Part shown: positions 55,240 through 64,000 of the stretch, piece by piece | Layout of the letters: every line of letters starts with the position of its first letter | Numbering within the stretch: position 1 is the stretch's first letter | Source of the DNA: Verrucomicrobium sp. BvORR034 | GTDB lineage: Bacteria; Verrucomicrobiota; Verrucomicrobiia; Verrucomicrobiales; Verrucomicrobiaceae | DNA: 64,000 bases | Assembly (NCBI RefSeq): GCF_000739635.1 | Contig: NZ_BATQ01000007.1 | Coordinates: 36,428 to 100,427 of the forward strand | Direction: 5' to 3' | The notes under the pieces: model-generated | What the model saw: the letters and a program-made list of their open reading frames with translations, nothing else | Databases searched by the model: none | Told to the model about the DNA's origin: nothing | Program-made: the position numbers and the translations under genes

Positions 55240-57114
55240 CTACTTCATGATCTCTTCCATGAACTCGCTGTTCCCCTCCAGCTTCTGGGCCTCCGCACCG
55301 ATGCGCTGGCCCGCGGCCTTGAACTGCGTAAGCATTTGCGGGGTGGCAGAGCGGCGGGTGATGATCTGGTCGGCAAGGGTCGTCCACTCCGTCCAGGCAT
55401 CCACATAGGGGTGAAGCCGGCTGTCCAGCAGGGCGCGCATGCGCTGGAGCCGATTCCGGATGCCAGCCACCTCGCCACCGTCCAGGGAGCTGGTGGTCGT
55501 CACGTCCAGGCGGGTAGCGTCTTTGATGGCGGCCACCGTTTGGTCCACCGCCTCCAGAGAGCCGGCGGCGCTGAGCTGCCGTGGCATGCGGCCTTCGCCA
55601 ATGGCGAGCAAGAGGCGGGCAGCCACATGATTGGGGGCGGCAGCCGCGATCTCACCCAGCGTCTTCTTCACCGCCGGGGTGTTGAGCAGGGCTGGGTTGC
55701 TGCGAAGCTGGTCGCTGAGGATCGAGTAAGCCACCATCGCCTTGCTGATCTCCGGGTCACGATCTCTGCGTGCCAGTGCGAGTGCCTCGTCAAACTGGCC
55801 GATGCTGAAGAGCTGCACACCCAGAAAGGGGGTGATACCCTCCCCCAGCGCCAGATCCACCGCGCTGGTCCGGTTCTTCAACGGGATGGCGGTGATCTGC
55901 TGGCCCGCCCTGGAGGCACCGCGCAGCTTGGCAATGACGCCACCGATAGGCTGTACCGAGCCGTCGGCGTTCATGTCCCCGGTGACGGAGAAGCCGGGAT
56001 CGAGCTCCACACCAGTGATCAGAGACTCTAGCAGCAGGGCGCAGGCCACGGCGGCGGAGGGGCCGTCCTTGGGCGAGTACTTGTCGTCGAAGGACAATTC
56101 CATGCGGTGGTCCCGCAGCGCACCATCGTGGCGCACGGCGTGAAACTTCACCACCTCATCCAGCGCGGTGGTCATGCTGGGGCCCACTTCCTGATTGAAG
56201 GCCACGGTGGCGGGTCCACCATAGTCCAGCTTCAAAGCGGAGACAGAGAGCCGGGACGTCTTGCCAGCATAGCGGGATCCTCCCAGTGGCACTACGAGCA
56301 GCCCGCCTACTGAGGCACTGCGCCGCTTGAGCGCCATGCCTGGCTGAGCGGGTGCGGGTGTGCTTGGGGGCAGCATGACGGTCCTGGACGCCGTCGACCC
56401 GTTGGCCGAGGCCACCACTGGACCCGAGGCTTGCCCCCACGAGGAGTACCACTGGTAGCTGTCTTGATGCGGGCTGAAGATGAGCAGACTCCGGTCGAGC
56501 GCATTGTGCCATTCGCACTCCACCAAGCCTGGCACGATGGTCCGGTACTCACCGCGGCTGCGATCCCCGTTCCAGGTCAGGTGCCGGTCGTCGCCCACCG
56601 CGATGGTGCTGCCGCCTTGAAGCTCCTGACCGAGGAGCCATTTCTCAAACTCCGCAGGGGTGGTGCTCTTTTCCAGGGCGGCAGGCGTGCGGCGACCGAG
56701 GAGTTTGAGAGGCAGATCGTCTGTGCCGTTGTTCAGGGTGCCAGAGGTCAGGTCCTCCGCCACCGTCATCTGGTTGGGACTGGCTTCCTTGCGTGGCTCG
56801 AAGTTCCAGAAGACGGAGCCTTTGCCCGTCACGCGGTAGCCGAATCCCACGGAGTGTCCGCCTTCACGGCCAGAGGTCCAGATCACAAAGGTCGGCGTCA
56901 CGAACCAGTAGGTTTTGATCCGGCCTTGCCGTTCGGATTCCCACTGCGTGCCCACCAGCCATTTGGCGAAGTCTGCCTCCTGCATGGCCGAGAGTTTGGT
57001 CGGCGCGGCGGTGGCGGGGCTTTGCCCGTGTACCTGAGCAGGCTGGAAATTCAGGGCGATGACGGCGGCGAGCAGGCCTGGCACGAGATGCGAGATCCGG
57101 GGGCGGAAGAACAT
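55240..57114 (-). CDS. Exported Lon-type (S16) serine protease without an ATPase domain
   Basis: A 624-residue protein with a signal peptide (LLAAVIALNFQPAQVHGQ). After two copies of a small domain that starts F-x-K-W-L-x-G-x-[EQ]-[LW] (residues near 50 and 157), a Lon-type proteolytic domain spans about 320-440. The Lon catalytic dyad is intact: Ser353 in SPKDGPSAAVACALL and Lys396 in IGGVIAKLRGAS, exactly 43 residues apart as in E. coli Lon (679/722). There is no AAA+ module, so it must act on unfolded or accessible substrates outside the cytoplasm. A helical C-terminal region follows. ATG 57114 gives a normal signal peptide; one at 57168 would extend it by 18 residues. Confidence 0.88.
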   Translation of the reverse strand: MFFRPRISHLVPGLLAAVIALNFQPAQVHGQSPATAAPTKLSAMQEADFAKWLVGTQWESERQGRIKTYWFVTPTFVIWTSGREGGHSVGFGYRVTGKGSVFWNFEPRKEASPNQMTVAEDLTSGTLNNGTDDLPLKLLGRRTPAALEKSTTPAEFEKWLLGQELQGGSTIAVGDDRHLTWNGDRSRGEYRTIVPGLVECEWHNALDRSLLIFSPHQDSYQWYSSWGQASGPVVASANGSTASRTVMLPPSTPAPAQPGMALKRRSASVGGLLVVPLGGSRYAGKTSRLSVSALKLDYGGPATVAFNQEVGPSMTTALDEVVKFHAVRHDGALRDHRMELSFDDKYSPKDGPSAAVACALLLESLITGVELDPGFSVTGDMNADGSVQPIGGVIAKLRGASRAGQQITAIPLKNRTSAVDLALGEGITPFLGVQLFSIGQFDEALALARRDRDPEISKAMVAYSILSDQLRSNPALLNTPAVKKTLGEIAAAAPNHVAARLLLAIGEGRMPRQLSAAGSLEAVDQTVAAIKDATRLDVTTTSSLDGGEVAGIRNRLQRMRALLDSRLHPYVDAWTEWTTLADQIITRRSATPQMLTQFKAAGQRIGAEAQKLEGNSEFMEEIMK

Positions 57115-57217
57115 GATCGGTGAAATGGGGGGTTGGAGCAAGTTGTGGAAAAAATGCCCCTTCTTCAAGGGGAAGCATTACAAAAATCCCCGCGTTGCCC
57201 GGCCTCACATTTGCTTT

Positions 57218-57246
57218 TTGACCAGTTGCCGCGCCTGCCTTATGTG
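57218..57246 (+). promoter_or_regulatory. Possible promoter for isocitrate dehydrogenase
   Basis: TTGACC (57218-57223) and TATGTG (57241-57246) are separated by 17 bp, 60-90 bp before the ATG. The leader also has a GGGGTG/CACCCC stem (about 57263-57280). The -10 match is poor, so this is tentative. Confidence 0.35.
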
Positions 57247-57247
57247 A

Positions 57248-59533
<2,286 letters not shown>

Positions 59534-59565
59534 AGATCGCGGTTGGGCTAGGGTAAACGATTGCG

Positions 59566-59604
59566 AAACTGCTTTGCGCCCCCGTGGTGCAAAGCAGTTT
59601 TTTG
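59566..59604 (+). terminator. Strong intrinsic terminator after icd
   Basis: AAACTGCTTTGC (59566-59577) pairs perfectly with GCAAAGCAGTTT (59589-59600) and continues into a T-run. It lies 32 bp after the stop codon. Confidence 0.92.
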
Positions 59605-59881
59605 TTGGTGGAGAACAACGTCGGTCCCACTGCGGGACCGGCACTACTTTCGTGGGCCGCAGTGGGCGTAGTCCGGTTGTCCCAACCGGCATGGTGAGCG
59701 GAGGGATGCGGCGTATGGGGTGTTTGGGCGGGATGAGGTCTGCAGCCTCAGGAGACGCGCGCGGCAAGCGGGGCGCTTGCCCTACAGTGCGTCAGGGGCG
59801 GGAAGGGTATTCTCTTGCATCAAGCTCGTGGAGTACCTGAGTCTGTCTAAACCTGGTGACTTGGGTGGGAAGGGGAGGTCC

Positions 59882-60066
59882 GCAGACGCTTCAGCGAGTG
59901 CCTCCTCACGTCGACAACTACAGGGGCGCTGGGTGGTCGGGATTCAAACACCAGGGGGTGGGTTCGGAGGCGTGAGCCATCTGGGTGAGTGCGGATGCAG
60001 TGGGTGTTTGACGATCCCTTCTGTCTGGTGCTCAACAACACCGGTAGTAGATGTCGACGTGAGGAG
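59882..60066. repeat. Second, rearranged copy of the GTCGACGTGAGGAG arm pair
   Basis: The arm GTGCCTCCTCACGTCGACAA lies at 59898-59917, with shared outer sequence GCAGACGCTTCAGC before it. Its inverted partner GTCGACGTGAGGAG is at 60053-60066, preceded by AACACCGG as at 40377. Relative to the element at 40387-40564 the two arms enclose what is outside in the first copy. Confidence 0.7.
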
Positions 60067-60129
60067 AACGAACCAATCGCGTGCGTTTTGGGGTGGTCAC
60101 CAAGGAACCGACCTGCACATGGGTGTTTT

Positions 60130-60274
60130 GGGGAGCGCAGGCGGCTCGCCTGCCACAAGGGCGGCCCCGCCCGCGTAGCACATCGTTATCCGGTGGAGGC
60201 CCTCTTTTTGTTCCAGCCACCTCACCTGCCCGGCGGGCCGCCGGGCTGAAGCAGGCGAGCCGCCTGCGCTCCCC
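60130..60274. repeat. 145-bp REPIN-like element with two inverted hairpins
   Basis: The left arm (60130-60153) and right arm (60251-60274) are exact 24-bp reverse complements, and each arm is itself a hairpin (GCAGGCG-GCT-CGCCTGC). The interior has further G+C-rich stems, including GCCCGGCGGGCCGCCGGGC near 60228-60246. It has no coding capacity. Two inverted palindromes enclosing a short spacer is the REPIN arrangement. Confidence 0.8.
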
Positions 60275-60650
60275 TTCGCAAATCCGTTGCTAAGGGGAAA
60301 TGGTGATGATCTGACTGCCGTTCACCACCCCAGGTTCCTTGGCAGGCACTTATTTCCCCGTATGCGAGGTCTGCCTGCGGCGAGTTACCTAGTGCCCAAG
60401 AGGTTCTTCATGGCGGAGCAAAGTAGTCCAGAGTCCCGCATGCGGGATCCGGACTACTTTCAGCTACTGCCTACCACTTCAGGGGCCGCGTGTCCGACCG
60501 GGACACGAATGTCCCTCCCTCCTCGGCCCCTATCCCCCGCAGAAAGGCATCCATTCTGATCTTTTTGTAACCATCGAGGGGGTCATCTTGGGGTGTTGGC
60601 GCAAGAAAAGCACCATTTTTCCGTTACTGTCTCACTGTCACGATTCTGCA

Positions 60651-62015
60651 ATGTCCCGCCCCTACCTGACCCGCACCACCCACAACTGCGCCGGAGCCAC
60701 GCGCAGGGATTTCCTCCGCCTCGGGCTGACGGCTGCGGGCGGCGGTCTGGGTTTTACGGATCTCATGCGGGCGCGGGCGGCCAATGCAGCGGACCTCCCC
60801 ACCACGGGCGTCTCCATGTCGCGTCCCATCAACTGCATCATGGTGTGGCTGGACGGAGGTCCGTCGCACTACGAGTCTTTTGACCCCAAGCCGGATGCGC
60901 CTTCGGAGATCCGCGGTGAGTTCGGCACGATTCCGACGAATGTGCCGGGCGTTCATTTCTCCGACTGTGTGCCGCACCTGGCCAAGGTGATGGACAAGAT
61001 GACGGTGGTGCGGTCCATCTGCCACAAGGATCCCAATCACGGCGCGGGGAACCACTACCTCATGACGGGCTCACCCACACCCGTGCCGGTGGGCTGTGGG
61101 GCGTTCGTCACGTTTCACCCGTCCTTTGGATCGGTTGTTTCCTATGAGCGCGGGGTCAAGAGCGGACTGCCCGCCTACATGTCCCTGCCCTCCATCACGC
61201 GCTCCGGCGGACCGAATTTTCTCGGGGCCCAGCATGCTCCCTTTGTCATCGGCGGTGATCCCAATGCCAAGGGCTTCAAGGTGCGGGACGTGGTGTTGCC
61301 CACGGAGATCTCGGATGCGCGCGGTCTGGCCCGTCGGGAGCTGCGCACCTCGCTTGACCGCATGAAGCGCTTCCACGAAGCGGTTGCAGATGATCCGGCT
61401 GTGAGCTTTGACACCTTTTACGGCCAGGCGGTGGACCTCATCGGTTCGCAGCCCGCGCAGGAGGCCTTCGACATCCAGCGCGAGGATGAGAAGACGCGTG
61501 ATCTCTATGGTCGCAACAATCTGGGCCAGCAGATGCTGCTCGCCCGGCGGTTGGTGGAGGTGGGCGTGTCGTTTGTCACCGTTCACTACGGCGGTTGGGA
61601 TCATCACCGGCAGCTCTTCAAGACCTGCAAAGGTGAGTTCATGCAGAAGTTTGACCAGGGCATGGCCGCGCTGCTGACGGACCTGGACCGCCGCGGGTTG
61701 TTGGAAAGTACGCTGGTGGTGGCGCTCGGTGAATTTGGCCGGACGCCGAAGATCAACAAGGACGGTGGCCGGGATCACTGGCCCGGGGCGATGAGTGTGC
61801 TCTTCGCCGGAGCAGGCGTGCCACGCGGTGGGGTGATCGGAGCCACGGATCCCAAGGGGTATTACGCCAGTGATGACGTGCACTCCCCCGAGGACTTCGC
61901 GAACACCCTCTACACCAAGCTGGGCATCAACCCCCATCAGGTGCTGCACACGAACACGGGCCGGCCCATCCAGCTCGTGAACGGCGGCAGCCCCATTGCA
62001 CCGCTTTTTGCCTGA
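60651..62015 (+). CDS. DUF1501 family Tat-exported protein
   Basis: A 454-residue protein of the DUF1501 family, which has an alkaline-phosphatase/sulfatase-like fold and is abundant in Planctomycetes and Verrucomicrobia. A twin-arginine signal is clear (ATRRDFLRLGLTAAGGGLGF). Conserved segments include CIMVWLDGGPSHYESFDPKP, SICHKDPNHGAGNHYLMTG, FVTVHYGGWDHH and ALGEFGRTPKINKDGGRDHWP, which together hold the His/Asp residues thought to bind metal. Its substrate is unknown. It is followed by a PPC-domain gene after 17 bp, so they are an operon; in related genomes DUF1501 genes accompany DUF1549/DUF1553 cytochrome-like genes, absent here. Confidence 0.93.
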   Translation: MSRPYLTRTTHNCAGATRRDFLRLGLTAAGGGLGFTDLMRARAANAADLPTTGVSMSRPINCIMVWLDGGPSHYESFDPKPDAPSEIRGEFGTIPTNVPGVHFSDCVPHLAKVMDKMTVVRSICHKDPNHGAGNHYLMTGSPTPVPVGCGAFVTFHPSFGSVVSYERGVKSGLPAYMSLPSITRSGGPNFLGAQHAPFVIGGDPNAKGFKVRDVVLPTEISDARGLARRELRTSLDRMKRFHEAVADDPAVSFDTFYGQAVDLIGSQPAQEAFDIQREDEKTRDLYGRNNLGQQMLLARRLVEVGVSFVTVHYGGWDHHRQLFKTCKGEFMQKFDQGMAALLTDLDRRGLLESTLVVALGEFGRTPKINKDGGRDHWPGAMSVLFAGAGVPRGGVIGATDPKGYYASDDVHSPEDFANTLYTKLGINPHQVLHTNTGRPIQLVNGGSPIAPLFA

Positions 62016-62032
62016 TCGCCCCCGGGCTCCTC

Positions 62033-63799
62033 ATGAAGCGGTTGTGGCAGACTCTCGGCCTCCTTGCCCCCTGCTGGGCAGCGGGGGCGCTCCATGGTGC
62101 TGCGCCAGCGGTGACCACCCTGTATCCCGCCGGCGGACGTCCGGGGACGACGTTTCCTTTAACCGTGACTGGCGCGGTGGGAAAGACGGCGCCCGCGGTG
62201 TGGGCTGATCATGCTGGCATCACTTTCAAGCCGGGGGCGAAGCCGAATGCCTTTGAGGTGAGCTTGGCCGCGGACACTCCCCCAGGGCCGCATTTGGTGC
62301 GTTTCTTCAATGCCGAAGGAGCGAGCGCGCCCAAGACCTTCATGGTGGGCGCGGCATCGGTAGCCGAGGTCACGGACACGGAGCCCAACGACGATGCGCA
62401 TGCGACGGCCCAGGCGCTCGCCGTGCTGCCCGTGACGGTGAATGGCCGTCTCGACAAGGCGGGCGATGCCGATGCCTTCAAGTTCACGGCCAAGGAGGGC
62501 CAGTGGCTCGTGGCGGTGCTGCAGGGCTATGGCCTGGGTATGCAGATGGATCCCGCGCTGCGGTTGCTGGATGAGCACGGCACCGAACTGGCGCTGGGGC
62601 ATGACTCGTACAACCTCGATCCGCAGATCGCCTATGAGATCAAGAAGGCGGGCACGTATGTCCTCCAAGTGATGGGCTATGCGCACCCCCCTGCGGCCGA
62701 TGTCAGTCTGAGGGGGAGCCCGGACCATGTGTATCGGCTGACGATCACGCAGGAACCCACGCCGCGACTGGCCTGGCCACCCGGCGTGAAACGGGGCGCG
62801 AAGTCGTCCGTGCAGCCGCTGGGCTGGAACTGCGGGGCAGGGGACTTCAAAGGTCCTGCGTTTGAGGTGGACGCCTCGGAAGCCGCATCCGGTGCCGAGT
62901 TCGTGGAAATCATGGGCTCCGGCCCCGAGCCATTGCGGGTGGCATTGTTCGATGGGGAGCCAGTGCTGGAGATGGAGCCCAACCAAACCGCTAAAGAGGC
63001 TGAGGCCCACGTGTTGACTCCCACGGGCGCAGTCGCATGGCACGGCGTGTTGCAATCTCCGGGGGACGAAGACCGGCTCATGTTCGCCACCAAAAAAGGG
63101 GAGACCTATGTTTTCAAGGTCGCTTCTTCCACTTTGCATGCACCGCTGGATGCGTGGCTCAGGGTCGAGAACCTTGTTGGCACGCTGATCGGTCAGGCCG
63201 ATGACGCGAAGGAGGGGAACTTTGACCCTGTGCTGAACTGGAAGGCTCCTGTGGACGGGAAGTTCGTGCTGGCCATCAGCGATCGTTTCCAGCGCGGCGG
63301 ATGGGATTTTGTTTACCAGGTGCAGATCAGTCCCGCGTCTGCTGTGCCCGTGCGGCCGATGGTGCTGGGCACGCTCACGGAAAACGCTTTGAAACTTGAG
63401 GCCGGCAAGACGGCGGAGCTTAAACTGACCGCCGCCGTGACCGGCGAGTTCAAGGGGAAGCTGGCAGCCACTGTCACCGGGCTGCCCGCCGGTGTGACCG
63501 TGGCAGAGGTGGAGGTTCCCGGAAAGAAGGGCGGCGAGGTGACGCTGAAGCTGGCCGCGACGGCAGAGGTTGTTTCCTTTAGCGGACCCGTGGAGGTGGT
63601 CGTCAAGACCTCCCCGCCCGATGCCGCGGCGGAGTACAAGGCCGTCTATGACCTGCGCGGCGTGGAGCCCCGCGGAGACCGTCTGGTGAACGAGGACTCC
63701 CGGGTGTGGCTGAGCGTGGCGGGGAAGCCGGCTGTGAAGGAGACAGAAGAGGTGAAGACACAAGACGCAAGACCTGAGGTCGGGAGCGGAGCAAAGTAG
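62033..63799 (+). CDS. Exported protein with PPC (pre-peptidase C-terminal) domains
   Basis: A 588-residue protein with a signal peptide (LGLLAPCWAAGALHGAA). An Ig-like/IPT-type segment (VTTLYPAGGRPGTTFPLTVTG) is followed by a PPC-type beta-sandwich starting at VTDTEPNDDAHATAQALAVL and a second PPC-like domain at EMEPNQTAKEAEAHVL (the E-P-N-D/Q-x-x-x-A hallmark). Such domains bind or present partner enzymes at the cell surface. It is co-transcribed with the DUF1501 gene 17 bp upstream. The last roughly twenty residues (from KETEEVKTQDARPEV onward) are encoded by two different intergenic repeat modules that also supply the TAG stop. Confidence 0.88.
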   Translation: MKRLWQTLGLLAPCWAAGALHGAAPAVTTLYPAGGRPGTTFPLTVTGAVGKTAPAVWADHAGITFKPGAKPNAFEVSLAADTPPGPHLVRFFNAEGASAPKTFMVGAASVAEVTDTEPNDDAHATAQALAVLPVTVNGRLDKAGDADAFKFTAKEGQWLVAVLQGYGLGMQMDPALRLLDEHGTELALGHDSYNLDPQIAYEIKKAGTYVLQVMGYAHPPAADVSLRGSPDHVYRLTITQEPTPRLAWPPGVKRGAKSSVQPLGWNCGAGDFKGPAFEVDASEAASGAEFVEIMGSGPEPLRVALFDGEPVLEMEPNQTAKEAEAHVLTPTGAVAWHGVLQSPGDEDRLMFATKKGETYVFKVASSTLHAPLDAWLRVENLVGTLIGQADDAKEGNFDPVLNWKAPVDGKFVLAISDRFQRGGWDFVYQVQISPASAVPVRPMVLGTLTENALKLEAGKTAELKLTAAVTGEFKGKLAATVTGLPAGVTVAEVEVPGKKGGEVTLKLAATAEVVSFSGPVEVVVKTSPPDAAAEYKAVYDLRGVEPRGDRLVNEDSRVWLSVAGKPAVKETEEVKTQDARPEVGSGAK

Positions 63800-64000
63800 G
63801 CCCGCTGCGCGGGAGACGCCAGGCTAGCACTACTTTTCAGCTGTCACCTGCGGCGTAGTCCGGTTGTCCCAACCGGCTTTGGGAGCGGAGTAGGGGACGC
63901 GCTGAGACGGTTGAACGCAATGAGGTCTGCCACCTCAGTGATGTCCGTCCAACCGGGATAAGAATGTCCCTTGCTCCTTTTACTGACCGGCAGATCCAGC
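63738..64000. repeat. Repeat modules at and after the 3' end of the PPC gene
   Basis: A degenerate AGAC tract (63738-63775) is translated as the end of the PPC protein. After the TAG, CCCGC-TGC-GCGGG plus AGACGCCAGG (63801-63822), CCGGTT-GTCCC-AACCGG (63860-63876) and GGGATA-AGAA-TGTCCC (63956-63971, with one G-T pair) follow. No gene is visible to the window end. Confidence 0.75.

Larger units (their letters stand above)
59534..60650. repeat. Long intergenic spacer: terminator and four repeat families
   Basis: No supported gene in 1.1 kb. In order: terminator (59566-59604); a CACTGCGGGAC-type palindrome (about 59626-59640) and CCGGTT-GTCCC-AACCGG hairpin (59673-59689); GGCAAGC palindrome (59763-59781); two arms of the GTCGACGTGAGGAG family (59882-59920 and 60031-60066) in inverted order; a 145-bp two-hairpin element (60130-60274); GTCCCGCATGCGGGAT inside a longer GTAGTCC/GGACTAC stem (60424-60458); and GGGACA-CGAA-TGTCCC (60500-60515). 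Confidence 0.8.

Overview
The window is a GC-rich, Gram-negative chromosomal segment that most resembles the Verrucomicrobiota, probably a Verrucomicrobiaceae-like genome. The pointers are a giant autotransporter-associated beta-strand-repeat protein ending in a PEP-CTERM signal, a DUF1501/PPC gene pair, an ECF sigma factor beside a large TPR Ser/Thr kinase, an lpxD gene, a double-length UvrA, and long intergenic spacers built from palindromic repeats. I see no rRNA, tRNA, CRISPR array, integrase or complete insertion sequence.

Layout. 1-2115: end of a large unrecognised protein. 2.9-6.9 kb (minus): Ser/Thr kinase with LRR-like tail, GT4-type glycosyltransferase, polysaccharide pyruvyl transferase. 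7.2-9.6 kb (minus): small membrane protein, type III pantothenate kinase, ROK sugar kinase; trigger factor diverges at 9.8 kb. 11.6-23.8 kb: two very large surface proteins, a beta-strand-repeat PEP-CTERM protein and a protein with an inverse-autotransporter-like N-terminal barrel and a beta-helix passenger. 24.6-27.6 kb (minus): excisionase-like HTH, Toprim primase-like protein and SF3-type helicase, followed directly by a paired iteron/AT-rich site that looks like a replication origin. 27.8-29.2 kb: manganese catalase and DUF2892 membrane protein; ArsR-type regulator at 29.9-30.2 kb. 30.8-36.5 kb: Tat-exported beta-propeller protein, serine beta-lactamase-like hydrolase, LpxD, ECF sigma factor; its partner kinase runs 36.6-39.3 kb, followed by a small exported protein. 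40.9-44.8 kb: EmrAB-type efflux pair with a divergent LysR regulator. 45.1-50.7 kb: tandemly fused UvrA. 51-54.8 kb: ParE-type toxin-antitoxin pair and an exported-protein/CreD-like pair. 55.2-57.1 kb: exported Lon-type protease. 57.3-59.5 kb: monomeric isocitrate dehydrogenase. 60.7-63.8 kb: DUF1501 protein and PPC-domain protein.

The most unusual feature is the spacer DNA. Nearly every gap over 300 bp is assembled from a small set of palindromic modules that recur in different orders and orientations. Several show compensatory base changes that preserve the stems, and several are arranged as two hairpins in inverted orientation, like REPINs or MITEs. One module sits just after stop codons and in at least three genes encodes the C-terminal residues. 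No transposase that could move these elements lies in the window.

Most likely undescribed systems: (1) the compact HTH-primase-helicase-origin module at 24.56-27.6 kb, whose layout parallels phage-satellite replicons; (2) the multi-family structured-repeat landscape, above all the tandem array at 29.19-29.74 kb with covarying stems closed by GNRA-type loops.
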